This document shows positions 16,272 through 24,543 of a stretch of DNA of 35,389 nt, piece by piece. The position numbers and the translations under genes were made by a program. Every line of letters starts with the position of its first letter. Positions within the stretch are counted from its first letter, which is position 1. Under the pieces are notes generated by a model, which ran no database searches, had not been told where the DNA came from, and worked only from the letters and a program-made list of their open reading frames with translations. The stretch comes from an uncultured Burkholderiaceae bacterium (lineage in GTDB: Bacteria > Pseudomonadota > Gammaproteobacteria > Burkholderiales > Burkholderiaceae): NCBI GenBank assembly GCA_937871985.1, contig CALMPB010000158.1, positions 1 through 35,389 of the forward strand, given 5' to 3'.

Positions 16272-16823
16272 TCAGAACCTCGGCGGTACGGTCACATCCG
16301 CCAGCAATGTATCAATGAAGGACGACGGCAGTTCAGTCAGTGCCTGACCGACCACCAGCGTTTCTCTTTGCTGGTAAGCGGTGGCGGCCGCCATCAGCAG
16401 CCAGGTGCGCACACCCGGGTGCGCATCCAGGTCCAGCCCGGCCCGATAGCGAATGCGCAGTACTCCCGGCGGCCGCCCGGCACCGAAATGAAGAAAGCTC
16501 TCCCGGTGCCCTTGGCGCAGGTCGAAGGGCCCAGGCTGTTCTTGCAGACTGCCGTCAGCCCGAACTACCGCCAGCGACTCCACTTCAGTCGCCTGCCCCG
16601 TATCCAACGCATGGCCGGACAAGTAGTGCTCCGGCCAGTCTTCGACATAGGTGGCCTGGCGTATCGCCGCGCCAGTTCGACTCTCGCAGAGGCCAGTCAC
16701 CCCTGGGATGATGATCTGCTCCACCAGCTCGGGCTGCATGTCTTCCGGCTCAATCCGGCACTGGTACGCCACTTCGGCAAGGGTCAGGACCGGCTCACCG
16801 AGGTACGCAATACGCCTGGCCAT
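16272..16823 (-). CDS. Head-tail connector protein (HK97 gp6-like adaptor)
   Basis: 183 residues. The N-terminus (EPVLTLAEVAYQCRIEPEDM) and the helical C-terminus (VRTWLLMAAATAYQQRETL, then SFIDTLLA) match adaptor proteins that bind under the portal ring. Length is as expected. It starts 2 bases after the stop of the preceding small gene and ends 2 bases before the closure gene. Confidence 0.87.
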   Translation of the reverse strand: MARRIAYLGEPVLTLAEVAYQCRIEPEDMQPELVEQIIIPGVTGLCESRTGAAIRQATYVEDWPEHYLSGHALDTGQATEVESLAVVRADGSLQEQPGPFDLRQGHRESFLHFGAGRPPGVLRIRYRAGLDLDAHPGVRTWLLMAAATAYQQRETLVVGQALTELPSSFIDTLLADVTVPPRF

Positions 16824-16825
16824 GA

Positions 16826-17104
16826 TCAGGGCTTCCCGTCGTCGACACCGGAGTCTTCATCAGAGGCCGACGTGCCACCACCAGCGTCATCATTGGTGTT
16901 GCTCCCTGCCTCTGGAACCGACGGAGATTTACCGTCAGTGGCGGTCGGGGCCGGGCTGGCCTTCTTGGCCTTCTTGCCGGTGTAGGGCTCAGCTTTCCCC
17001 GCCTCGATGAGCTTCTGCGCTACATCGTCATCAAAGCCCGCGACTTCCCCGGCCGAGTAACCGCGCCAGGGGCCCGTGAACGTGATAATGGTTGGCTTGC
17101 TCAT
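16826..17104 (-). CDS. Small protein between capsid and connector, unknown function
   Basis: 92 residues. The first 45 residues form a compact unit (ITFTGPWRGYSAGEVAGFDD, AQKLIEAGKAEPY) often found in small genes placed after the capsid gene. A Lys-rich hinge (GKKAKKA) leads to a disordered acidic tail rich in Asp, Gly and Ser. The ATG at 17104 has GGAG 5 bases upstream, so it is better than the earlier GTG. It might bind the capsid or connector, but this is inferred from position only. Confidence 0.7.
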   Translation of the reverse strand: MSKPTIITFTGPWRGYSAGEVAGFDDDVAQKLIEAGKAEPYTGKKAKKASPAPTATDGKSPSVPEAGSNTNDDAGGGTSASDEDSGVDDGKP

Positions 17105-17151
17105 ATCCACTCCTTCAAGTTGTGGCCCCGCTTCTCGACGAGGCCAACGGA

Positions 17152-18471
17152 TTACATGCCGGCGCCCCAGGTGACGGCGGTCCCCACAGCAACCGACTCG
17201 ACGTGTCGAGGGCCGAAGTCATGCTTGCTGATCACACGGATCAGGGTCTGATCACGCTGAAAGGCGCTGACGGTTTCGCCGCCGGCATCCTTGTAAGACG
17301 CCTCGGTACTGATCGCGATCGCCAGGGCTGTGTCTTCACCGATGTAACAATCGGCAAAGTTGACGAAGTAGATCTCCGACTCGTTGCCACCCGCGCCGAG
17401 GTTGACCGGAATCTGAGTGGTGAGCGCGACCGGGTAGCCTTTGAGCTGGCCCTGATCAATCTCCGGATAGGCTTTGTTGCCGTTGCCGTCACGCAACGCC
17501 TGCAACCAGCGAATGGTTCGCGGCGCCATGATCCAACCACAGGCAGCCAAGTCGACGTTGGCGCCCTCGAGGCGCAGCATCAGCCCGCCGAGAAACAGGT
17601 CGATCGCCTCAAGCGTGATACCGGCCGTTGCTGGAGCTGGAACAACGTTCCCGGGCAGCGCCCAGTAACGAAGGCCTTTCGGCAGCGCGCCACCGCCAGC
17701 GCTGCGGATGAAGTGCAAGTCTTCCGACAAGCCCATGCTAGTGGACAGATCACCACTTACCTGTGCATCAATACGCGGGTTAACCCCGGAATAGGCCAGC
17801 AGGTCATTGGCGATCGGCACCAGGGCCGCCGCCTTTTTCGAGGACAGTTTCATGTCACCGAACTGCATCCCGGTAACGGAGATATCGCCCTCGGCTCCGA
17901 TGTAACTGACCTGAGTGTTGCCGAGGATGCGAGGCATGGTCAGATTGCCGTTGTTCAGCGGGAGACTGACCGCGCCCATGCGCCGGACAACCGATTTCGG
18001 TCGCAGCGATTCGATCACGCTGGTACTGAAGTTCTCGGGCACCAGCACACCGCCCGCCCCCGGGGTGACGGTGGACAGTGCCATGTGAACATCGGCGCCG
18101 AAGTTGCCAGCTTTGGCCATCTCAGCGGCCTGGTGCTGATTACCCTGGGCCTGAACGAGCAAACGCACCATCTGGGCCATCGCTACGCCCGGCTTGGTTG
18201 GCTCGTTGAAGGGACCGGAAATGCTGCTGGGCGGGCCGTTAATCCCGCTGGCACTTTCGCTGACCGGTACCGCGCTCGCCGCCGCAAGACGCTCGGCGGC
18301 TTCGGCCCGGCTGATCTTCGCGGTCAGCTCGTTGACTTTCGCTTCCAGCTCAGTGAACTGCGTCAGTTGCTCAGCGCTCAGGGTACCGCCTTGAGCCTCG
18401 ATCTGGGCCAGGGCCTGGACCTGGGTAACAAGCCCCGCGCGTTCGCTACGCATTTGAAGTACAAGTGACAT
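17152..18471 (-). CDS. Major capsid protein, HK97 fold
   Basis: 439 residues. The N-terminal 70 residues form a charged helical region (QFTELEAKVNELTAKISRAE), like the HK97 delta domain that serves as scaffold and is removed by protease. The mature part begins near residue 100-130 and contains typical phrases (TVTPGAGGVLVPENFSTSVI, GWIMAPRTIRWLQALRD, GYPVALTTQIPVNLG). GGAGG lies 4 bases before the ATG. A terminator-like hairpin separates it from the protease gene. Cleavage at the delta domain by the neighbouring S49 protease is expected. Confidence 0.95.
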   Translation of the reverse strand: MSLVLQMRSERAGLVTQVQALAQIEAQGGTLSAEQLTQFTELEAKVNELTAKISRAEAAERLAAASAVPVSESASGINGPPSSISGPFNEPTKPGVAMAQMVRLLVQAQGNQHQAAEMAKAGNFGADVHMALSTVTPGAGGVLVPENFSTSVIESLRPKSVVRRMGAVSLPLNNGNLTMPRILGNTQVSYIGAEGDISVTGMQFGDMKLSSKKAAALVPIANDLLAYSGVNPRIDAQVSGDLSTSMGLSEDLHFIRSAGGGALPKGLRYWALPGNVVPAPATAGITLEAIDLFLGGLMLRLEGANVDLAACGWIMAPRTIRWLQALRDGNGNKAYPEIDQGQLKGYPVALTTQIPVNLGAGGNESEIYFVNFADCYIGEDTALAIAISTEASYKDAGGETVSAFQRDQTLIRVISKHDFGPRHVESVAVGTAVTWGAGM

Positions 18472-18487
18472 AGTGCCTCCTGGGCAT

Positions 18488-18513
18488 AAAAAAACCCGCT
18501 CAGGGCGGGCTTT
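18488..18513 (-). terminator. Imperfect terminator between protease and capsid genes
   Basis: On the minus strand a stem with five GC pairs (18509-18505 with 18499-18495), one mismatch and three A-T pairs is followed by seven T. It lies in the 62-base gap between protease stop and capsid start. Its sequence is nearly the same as the hairpin before the tube gene. It may tune relative expression or protect message ends. Confidence 0.55.
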
Positions 18514-18533
18514 GGTGACTGCCGCGAACGCGG

Positions 18534-19481
18534 TCAGTTAAGGGTTTGCATCTGAAGCGCCGCAGCTCGAACCCCGATACGCCCGCTTTGGCGGGACATC
18601 CGGGCATGGGCTACGGCGCGAGAAAGATCGTCGACAGCTTGCTGGGGGCTTTGCAGGCGATCGGCCAAGCCAGCCGCGATGCCAGCCGCGCCTCGATAGA
18701 GCCCAGCCTCGGTCGCTATGACCTGCTGGGCGCTCAAGCCGCGATATTCAGCCACCGCGTTGACAAACAGCTGGTAGCTTTCCTGCACGACCTCATTGAG
18801 GTAGCGCAGCGATTGCTCGGACAAGGGCTCATGCGGCGTGAGGTCGTTCTTGTGCGCCCCAGCGAACACGGTCGTCACTTTGACGCCCATCCCCTCTTCC
18901 ATCTTCGAGCGGTCCATGTGGCTTGCGATGACCCCGATCGACCCCACCCCACTGGTCTGACTCACCACCAGCTCAGTACAGGCCGAACCGAGCAGGTAAC
19001 CGCCGCTGTAGGCCATGAAGTTGACCAGGCCGGTAATCGGCTTCTGCTGGGCCATGGCGCGGATATCAGCGGCAAGCTCGAAGGCCCCAACCGCCGAGCC
19101 GCCTGGGCTGTCGATATCGAGCACGATGCGCTCAACCAGTGGGTCAGCAACTGCCCGTCGAAGCTGCCCCCGCAAGGATTCGTAGCTGGTCATGGTTTCA
19201 CACATGCTGATGTGACTACCGCGACTGACGAGCACCCCGCTGACCGGCACCACTTCGATCCCGGTTTGGGCGATTTCCGTTCGCCGTTGCTCTTCGGCCA
19301 TTGCCATGCGATCGACCGACTCATCATCGGCCCACAGGGCGGGCACAGCGGCACCCAGGTTAACGATGTTGAGGCTCATCGCCTGGTTGGCCCAGCGCAC
19401 ACCCAGGTCAAGCATGTCAGGGGTAACCAGCAGCGGCTGATTAAAAAGCAGGCTCGATGCCCGCAGGTACTGTCGTTTCAT
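18534..19481 (-). CDS. Head maturation protease, S49 (SppA/ClpP-like) family
   Basis: 315 residues. It should trim the capsid scaffold domain during head maturation. LDIDSPGGSAVGAFE (121-135) forms the oxyanion region, Ser159 in MAYSGGYLLGSAC is the likely nucleophile, and Lys211 in AGAHKNDL is the likely base. The 52-residue spacing matches SppA of Bacillus. The N-terminal 70 residues are an extra found in phage members. The ATG overlaps the portal stop (ATGA), and the capsid gene follows. Confidence 0.92.
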   Translation of the reverse strand: MKRQYLRASSLLFNQPLLVTPDMLDLGVRWANQAMSLNIVNLGAAVPALWADDESVDRMAMAEEQRRTEIAQTGIEVVPVSGVLVSRGSHISMCETMTSYESLRGQLRRAVADPLVERIVLDIDSPGGSAVGAFELAADIRAMAQQKPITGLVNFMAYSGGYLLGSACTELVVSQTSGVGSIGVIASHMDRSKMEEGMGVKVTTVFAGAHKNDLTPHEPLSEQSLRYLNEVVQESYQLFVNAVAEYRGLSAQQVIATEAGLYRGAAGIAAGLADRLQSPQQAVDDLSRAVAHARMSRQSGRIGVRAAALQMQTLN

Positions 19482-20749
19482 TGGGCCAGGATCCTTGTGA
19501 TTTCGGCATGCTGCAGTTCGATCTGAGCACGCACTGCGGGGTTACTCAGATCGGCGTCGACTTTGCCCGCCGCCACCATGTTCAGCGGCTGCAGGTAGAT
19601 GTCACCACCCGAGACCGGCGGCATGTTTTCCAACCGCCGAATGTCGTTGACACTCAACCAGCCCCATTGCCGGCCGATCGCGTAGGCTTCGTAGCGGCTT
19701 TTCTGGTCGCCCCTCAAGAGGCCGGACAGGTTGAACTCAATGAAGTAGTCACGCCGATCCGAGGGCAGCAGGAAGTCGCGCATCATCGCTTGCTCGTGAC
19801 GCTTGACCCAGGGCAGCAGGCCGAACACCGTAAACTGGATCAGCAGTTGTTCCAGCGTGTTGTAGTTCGACTTTTCCAGGTCGTTGACCATGGGCAACGG
19901 GATCTTGTAGATCCGCGCAATGTCGGTCCCCGTGGCCTTGAGCATGGCGATGATCTCGGCGTCGACGTTGTTCATCGAGACCGGCTTGAAGGTCATCCCC
20001 TCCTGGAGCAGCGCGACCTTCTTGGCGTTGTCCATGCCGCCGAACTTCTGCCCCCATTGATCGACGATTTTGTCGATGCTGCCCTGATCCTTGATCGGCG
20101 GCGCCTCTCGCGGTCGCTCGATCACGCCGGAAACGGCCACGCCGTTGGAGAAGCTCTTGCCCGTGTACTGGCGCACCGCCTGGGCCAAACCAATGGCCTC
20201 GGCGTGCAGCTCCAGCGGCGATACGCCCTGGTAGTGGTTGGTGGAATGCCAGCGAACGTGGTGAATCATGCGCATGGGCACCGGCTCAGACCCGCCGACC
20301 CGGTAGTACGGCAGCAAATCGCCGCCCTTCAGCACCTGCACCTTGTCGTTGTGCAGCGGCCACAGCGCTTTGACGTTGCCGTCCTCACTCCGATCAATGA
20401 AGCTGAAGCCGTTGCCGCGCAACCCCGCCGCGAGCTGCAGGCTCTCGCGGTACTCGAATGGCGTCTGAAAGCCGTTTGGTTGATAGCGCAGCACGTCGTA
20501 CAGCGGGTGGTTGATCGCGCTTTCGCGTTGCCCCTTGTCCTGACGGCGATAGAGTTCCAGAGGAAGCTGCCCCACACTTTCCGCCAGGAGGGTGACGCAG
20601 TTCTGCAGGATCGGGAGCCCCAAGGCAGAATCCGGTGTCACCCGAACGCCCGAACTGTTTCGCCCGCTGCCGATCAATCCACGCCAGAAGCCGCCGCCCG
20701 GGTCTGTCAGGGTGCCCTTCTGTCCATCCAGCACGCTTGAAAAGAACAT
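19478..20749 (-). CDS. Portal protein, HK97 family
   Basis: 423 residues. It forms the dodecameric DNA channel at one capsid vertex. Typical parts are the N-terminal LGLPILQNCVTLLAESVGQL, the middle HHVRWHSTNHYQGVSPLELH and the C-terminal half IARIYKIPLPMVNDLEKSNY, followed by RRLENMPPVSGGD. The ATG at 20749 has GGAGG 9 bases upstream. The stop overlaps the protease start. Confidence 0.95.
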   Translation of the reverse strand: MFFSSVLDGQKGTLTDPGGGFWRGLIGSGRNSSGVRVTPDSALGLPILQNCVTLLAESVGQLPLELYRRQDKGQRESAINHPLYDVLRYQPNGFQTPFEYRESLQLAAGLRGNGFSFIDRSEDGNVKALWPLHNDKVQVLKGGDLLPYYRVGGSEPVPMRMIHHVRWHSTNHYQGVSPLELHAEAIGLAQAVRQYTGKSFSNGVAVSGVIERPREAPPIKDQGSIDKIVDQWGQKFGGMDNAKKVALLQEGMTFKPVSMNNVDAEIIAMLKATGTDIARIYKIPLPMVNDLEKSNYNTLEQLLIQFTVFGLLPWVKRHEQAMMRDFLLPSDRRDYFIEFNLSGLLRGDQKSRYEAYAIGRQWGWLSVNDIRRLENMPPVSGGDIYLQPLNMVAAGKVDADLSNPAVRAQIELQHAEITRILAQ

Positions 20750-20751
20750 GT

Positions 20752-20931
20752 TCAGCCGCCTCCTGAGTTGGCTTTCTGAGCAGCTGAAGCCCGATCAGCC
20801 AGCCGGGCCCAGGCCAGCAAGCTCACGCCAGCGACCATCAATGCGGCCGGAATGTGAATCATCGCCACACCGGCGACCAGCAGGCCGAAGCCCAGCAGGC
20901 CCGCCAGCCAGGACAGGATGTCGAGTTTCAT
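20752..20931 (-). CDS. Small membrane protein between terminase and portal
   Basis: 59 residues. Two hydrophobic segments, about residues 5-24 (ILSWLAGLLGFGLLVAGVAM) and 29-43 (AALMVAGVSLLAWAR), predict a hairpin-like inner-membrane protein with a polar C-terminal tail. The ATG at 20931 overlaps the terminase stop (ATGA) and the stop lies 2 bases before the portal gene, so it is firmly part of the late operon. Position in the head region is odd for a membrane protein. Possible roles are a second holin-like or antiholin protein, but nothing in the sequence proves it. Confidence 0.7.
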   Translation of the reverse strand: MKLDILSWLAGLLGFGLLVAGVAMIHIPAALMVAGVSLLAWARLADRASAAQKANSGGG

Positions 20932-22769
20932 ATACCGGCACCTTCGTCATAGATTGAAGTACCCACCGGCCCGGCGGCCTTGCCGCTGATGCCGGTGGCC
21001 ATGATGGCGGCCACGATGCCGTCAATACGGCCAATCGCTTTTGCCTTGTCAGCCTTTCGGTTGTTGGCAGGGTCGGCCACGATGACCGCGTTGCCGGCGT
21101 TCCAGGTAAGGACCGGGTTACCGTCGTGGCGCAGGGTTTCAACCTCTACCGGCTCAAACACTTCGCTGACTATTTCAAAGTCACCCGGGTCAAGGTCGGT
21201 GACTGGCTTTTCCTCAGGCAGGCCCAGCAACCGGCGCTCGAACTCGTCCACCGCTGGCCCCATATCCTTGAAGCCCTGGCCGAAGCCAACCAGCTCAGGC
21301 AGTGCGATGTCGTGCTCAACCATCAACTGCACCAGGTCTTCGATACGCCAACGGTCGTAAGCAATGCGCCGGACGTCGAAGTAGTCGCAGATCTTCTGCA
21401 GGCGACGCAGCACGAACAGCTTGCTGATTGCCCTGCCTGGGGTCGTTTCGAGTTCGCCCTGTTCGATCCACAGGGCGTAGGGCACCTTGTCCCGTTTCTC
21501 GCGCTCGGCCAGGTCGTGATCGGGGATCCAGAAGTAGGGCAAGAGCCGCCAGTGCGGATCGTGCGGTACCGGCCAGAACAGCAAGACAAAGGCTGTCAGG
21601 TCGGTGGTACTCGCAAGGTCGAGGCCGCCCACGCATGGACGATCGCGCAGCAAGCGCATTGGTACCCGCTCGGCCGCTTCGCTCCAGACCTCATATGAAA
21701 TCCACGGCGACTCGGCTTGCGTCCACTGGCAGAAGTTGAGGCGTTTAACAACCGCAGCCTGGGCAGGCAAGCCCCGGGCGGTCTGCACCTGCTCGCGCAA
21801 GTACTTGCGGCCTGGGATACCGTCGCTCTGCCCCTCCGCAATGTGGTCGAGCGAAGGGTTGACCTTGGGCCAGCACGACTCATCCGTGAAGGGGTCGTCG
21901 CCCTTGTCCAGCGAGCAGATGAAGGCGAAGAAGCTGTCATCCTCTTCTTGACCTTCACAGATCCGCACGCCGAGGTCGTGGTATTGCCCGCAGACCGTCT
22001 TCTTGTCGGATCCGCTGTTGGTGATCATCACCACCAGCGCCTTGCGGCGGTTCTTGGTACCCGCCCGCATCATGTTCACGGTGGTGGCAGTCTTGTGCTC
22101 GTGCAGCTCGTCCAGCAGGCCGATGTGCGGACGCGGGCCGGACTGGCCTTCATCGGCGCTGATCGGGCGAAAGAACGAGTTGGTGTTCGGGTAAAACAGG
22201 TTCCAGACCTTTTCGTCGCGGCCGGATTGATACAGTCGGCTCGACAGCGAGGGGGACATGTTGACCATCGAGACTGCGTCACGAAACAGGATCATCGCCT
22301 GGTCTCGCTTGGTCGCGGCGGCATACACCTCGGCGCGTTGCTCGCCATCGGCGACCAGACCGTACAGGCCAATCCCACCAACCAGGGGGCTCTTCCCCGA
22401 GCCTTTGCCGGTTTCGATGTATGCCAATCGGAAACGGCGAAAGCCATCCGTGGTCATCCAGCCAAACAGGCTGCCCACCACAAAGGCCTGCCAGGGCGCG
22501 AGCAGAAAAGGTTTGCCCTCATAGTCGCCGCCATTGAGGCAGAGCACGTCCTCAAAGAATCCGATCGCCCGATCGGCCAGTTCCTGCACCCAGACCAAAC
22601 CACGCTGGTGACCGTTCTCCAGGTCTTGCAGATGGCGGCGGCAGGCGTTGCGCACATCAGGACCGGCGACGATATCGCCTGCCAGTACCGCATGGGCAAA
22701 GGCCGCTACCCGGTCATCAACTGAAGTATCGGCTTGCAGCGTCTCGTTGGTCATTGGGGAAAAGCTCAC
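20928..22769 (-). CDS. terL: Terminase large subunit
   Basis: 613 residues. The motor that pumps and cuts DNA during packaging. The ATPase part has a Walker A (ETGKGSGKS, 119-127) and a Walker B (LLDE, 218-221). The nuclease part starts with GGLDLASTTDLTAF, with Asp384 as a likely metal ligand. The predicted start is GTG at 22769, with AAGG about 5 bases upstream; an ATG at 22754 is a fair alternative. The gene overlaps the small subunit gene by 53 bases. It is followed by a small membrane protein and the portal. Confidence 0.95.
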   Translation of the reverse strand: MSFSPMTNETLQADTSVDDRVAAFAHAVLAGDIVAGPDVRNACRRHLQDLENGHQRGLVWVQELADRAIGFFEDVLCLNGGDYEGKPFLLAPWQAFVVGSLFGWMTTDGFRRFRLAYIETGKGSGKSPLVGGIGLYGLVADGEQRAEVYAAATKRDQAMILFRDAVSMVNMSPSLSSRLYQSGRDEKVWNLFYPNTNSFFRPISADEGQSGPRPHIGLLDELHEHKTATTVNMMRAGTKNRRKALVVMITNSGSDKKTVCGQYHDLGVRICEGQEEDDSFFAFICSLDKGDDPFTDESCWPKVNPSLDHIAEGQSDGIPGRKYLREQVQTARGLPAQAAVVKRLNFCQWTQAESPWISYEVWSEAAERVPMRLLRDRPCVGGLDLASTTDLTAFVLLFWPVPHDPHWRLLPYFWIPDHDLAEREKRDKVPYALWIEQGELETTPGRAISKLFVLRRLQKICDYFDVRRIAYDRWRIEDLVQLMVEHDIALPELVGFGQGFKDMGPAVDEFERRLLGLPEEKPVTDLDPGDFEIVSEVFEPVEVETLRHDGNPVLTWNAGNAVIVADPANNRKADKAKAIGRIDGIVAAIMATGISGKAAGPVGTSIYDEGAGI

Positions 22770-23250
22770 CTTGGCCTTGTGGCGCGGTCTTCAGGGTGCG
22801 GCGCGCCATTGGTGAAAACCCAAACTGAGCACCGGCAGCATTGGCGCGCTTTTCCGCATCGTTCGCGAGCTGTCGCCACACCGATATTTGCTTGGCGCCA
22901 GTCGCGAAGGTCTGGACGTCACCCGCATCGTTGCTATCTGCCTTGGCATTCATCTCAGCGATCCGCCGCCGGAACCGCTGCCAGTCAGCAACCGCTTCGC
23001 AGTAGGTGGCGAGCGCCATCCCGTCCAAGGTGCTAACCAGGCCAAGCAACAGCAGGTCAGGCACGACGCGCTCCCACTCGACGACGGCCTCATCACTGAG
23101 GCACGTCGGCATTGCCGGCGCATTGACCGGCACGCCAGGGGTCTGCACTTGCGCCATCAAATCGCCAAAGCTTTGCTTGCCACGGTTTCCGTTGAGCAGT
23201 TTCAACACCGCTGGCTGGGCAGGCCTTCCTGAGTTCCCATTTCCGGCCAT
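22717..23250 (-). CDS. Terminase small subunit, P27 family
   Basis: 177 residues. It recognises the packaging site on phage DNA. GNGNSGRPAQP at the start, PTCLSDEAVVEWERVVPDLL in the middle and SVWRQLANDAEKRANAAGAQ followed by FGFSPMARRTL at the end are characteristic of the P27 family. The ATG at 23250 has GGAGG 8 bases upstream. The open frame extends 30 codons further but without a ribosome site. Confidence 0.92.
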   Translation of the reverse strand: MAGNGNSGRPAQPAVLKLLNGNRGKQSFGDLMAQVQTPGVPVNAPAMPTCLSDEAVVEWERVVPDLLLLGLVSTLDGMALATYCEAVADWQRFRRRIAEMNAKADSNDAGDVQTFATGAKQISVWRQLANDAEKRANAAGAQFGFSPMARRTLKTAPQGQGELFPNDQRDAASRYFS

Positions 23251-23370
23251 ATCCAGGCCCTCCAAAAGTGATTCGATACCCCTCGCCGCTCGATACCCCC
23301 CCTCTCCATTTTTCCCGGCGTTGCGAAGAGAGTTGGGCATGCGGTCTAGGACAAATTTCCGAAAAAGCTT

Positions 23371-23652
23371 TTACCCCCCCCTACCCTCCGGGCAGCAATC
23401 GCAGCGGCAGGTCGGGGTGCCCGGCTCAGGCTCAGGAACAACGGGCGGCACCCAGCCGTAGTTCTTTGCGATCCTTGGCGGGAGGAAGCTCAGCCTCCCG
23501 CCCTGCCAGTGATCCGGGTGAAGCGCCAAATAGCCAGCCTGCAGCAGGGGCTCCAGCAGCTTCATCGCCTGCCGGACCTCTTCCGTATAACCAGTAACAT
23601 CGTTCGGGCCAAATGGCCGATTCGGACGAAGTACAAGTCCAGCGATCTTCAT
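23371..23652 (-). CDS. Small protein with Cys-rich tail, unknown function
   Basis: 93 residues. The N-terminal two thirds look folded (EEVRQAMKLLEPLLQAGYLA, then GGRLSFLPPRIAKNYGW). A Pro/Glu linker follows, and the end carries four Cys in six residues (CRCDCC), which could bind a metal. GGAG lies 6 bases before the ATG. The stop of the HNH gene overlaps its start, so it is transcribed with the packaging genes. No known family is recognised; a packaging-related role is only suggested by position. Confidence 0.65.
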   Translation of the reverse strand: MKIAGLVLRPNRPFGPNDVTGYTEEVRQAMKLLEPLLQAGYLALHPDHWQGGRLSFLPPRIAKNYGWVPPVVPEPEPGTPTCRCDCCPEGRGG

Positions 23653-24023
23653 GTCGATCTCCTATTCCAGTGATGGTTTGGGTCAAGAGGAAGACCCGCT
23701 GAGGAGCAACCAGCAACACGGCCACTCCGTTCAAGTCGTTGCTTGACCGAGTCATGGCAGAACTTGCACAGCGACTGCCAGTTGTCCGGATCCCAGAACA
23801 ACTTCCAGGCGGCCTTGATCTGAGCCGCATCGCCGCTGGCCTTCGCGTCTTTCAGCTTCGGCGCGACCTTGTGGTCGACCACCGTCGCGGCCACCGGGCG
23901 TTGATCGGTCGAGCACATGCAACAGAAAGGAAACTGACGCAGGTGACCGTCGCGAGATTGTTGCCACCGGTAGCCGTAGCCACGACTGGCGCTGCTCCCG
24001 CGACGATCAGTACTGCTATTCAT
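23649..24023 (-). CDS. HNH endonuclease
   Basis: 124 residues. The HNH core is visible: VVDH with Asp50 and His51, DPDNWQ with Asn81, and FCHD with His90. Two CxxC pairs (34/37 and 86/89) should bind a structural zinc. HNH proteins next to terminase genes, such as HK97 gp74, help the terminase cut concatemeric DNA at packaging. The long frame begins at 24101, but the ATG at 24023 avoids most of the overlap with the holin gene and gives the family length. AGG lies 9 bases upstream. Confidence 0.88.
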   Translation of the reverse strand: MNSSTDRRGSSASRGYGYRWQQSRDGHLRQFPFCCMCSTDQRPVAATVVDHKVAPKLKDAKASGDAAQIKAAWKLFWDPDNWQSLCKFCHDSVKQRLERSGRVAGCSSAGLPLDPNHHWNRRST

Positions 24024-24354
24024 TGCTGGAAGCCTGAACGTCGCAGACGCCCAACCGCTTGGCGGCCCAGCGCTCGTACAGACCGATTGCGACATCGGCA
24101 CCGGCCGTGGCGGTCAGACACCCCACCGCTGCCGATGCCCAGATGGAAACACCCATCGAGTACATGAGCATGATGGTGGACAGACCGCAGACAATGCAGG
24201 CGCCAGATCGAAGCGCAATGCGCCGCACCAGACCCCAACCCCGAACACCGGACTTATCGGCGCGCCACATCTCGCCGGACACTCCGCCTACCAGGGACAG
24301 CACCACCACCATCCAGATCGGCATTTCAATTAACGCTTGTTGCTCATTGGTCAT
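24016..24354 (-). CDS. Holin, LydA/phage_holin_3-like
   Basis: 112 residues. It is expected to form the timed lesions in the inner membrane that let the endolysin out. Hydrophobic segments lie at about residues 11-27 (MPIWMVVVLSLVGGVSG), 53-70 and 72-88, with a basic stretch between the first and second (RADKSGVRGWGLVRR). GAGG lies 5 bases before the ATG at 24354. It is the first gene of the late operon, over 21 kb from the endolysin and spanins, so the lysis functions are split between the two ends of the operon. Confidence 0.82.
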   Translation of the reverse strand: MTNEQQALIEMPIWMVVVLSLVGGVSGEMWRADKSGVRGWGLVRRIALRSGACIVCGLSTIMLMYSMGVSIWASAAVGCLTATAGADVAIGLYERWAAKRLGVCDVQASSNE

Positions 24355-24385
24355 GAGAGCCTCATAGGTCGAATGCACGGCGCCG

Positions 24386-24416
24386 AAAAAAGAAAACCCC
24401 GCCACATGGCAGGGTT
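24386..24416 (-). terminator. Terminator just upstream of the late operon
   Basis: On the minus strand arms 24416-24407 and 24404-24395 form a stem of about nine pairs including one G-U, followed by TTTTCTTTTTT. It lies about 30 bases before the holin start. Any transcript entering from the right must pass it to express the late genes. Confidence 0.8.
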
Positions 24417-24446
24417 CTCAGTGCTCCGACTTCTCGGGGCGGACTT

Positions 24447-24460
24447 GCACAGCACTGTGC
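24447..24460. promoter_or_regulatory. Inverted repeat in the putative late control region
   Basis: GCACAG and CTGTGC are separated by two bases. It lies between the two terminators that separate the Q-like gene from the holin. It could be an activator site for late transcription or part of an RNA structure. No convincing -35/-10 pair is seen around it. Confidence 0.35.
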
Positions 24461-24516
24461 TAGGGGAGCGCCTAAGCGCAATTCGGATATCGTGGTGACT
24501 TTTTACTACCGACCGG

Positions 24517-24543
24517 AAAAACCGAAAAGGGGCGTTTTTCGGT
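24517..24543 (-). terminator. Terminator of the Q-like gene
   Basis: On the minus strand an 8-bp stem ACCGAAAA/TTTTCGGT (24543-24536 with 24528-24521) closes a 7-nt loop and is followed by T residues. The stem starts at the last base of the stop codon of the Q-like gene, so it ends the leftward early transcript. Confidence 0.8.

Noticed and set aside
17092..18468. 458-residue plus-strand open frame
   Set aside because: Antisense shadow of the major capsid gene, with no motifs and no ribosome site.
19457..20740. 427-residue plus-strand open frame
   Set aside because: Antisense shadow of the portal gene.
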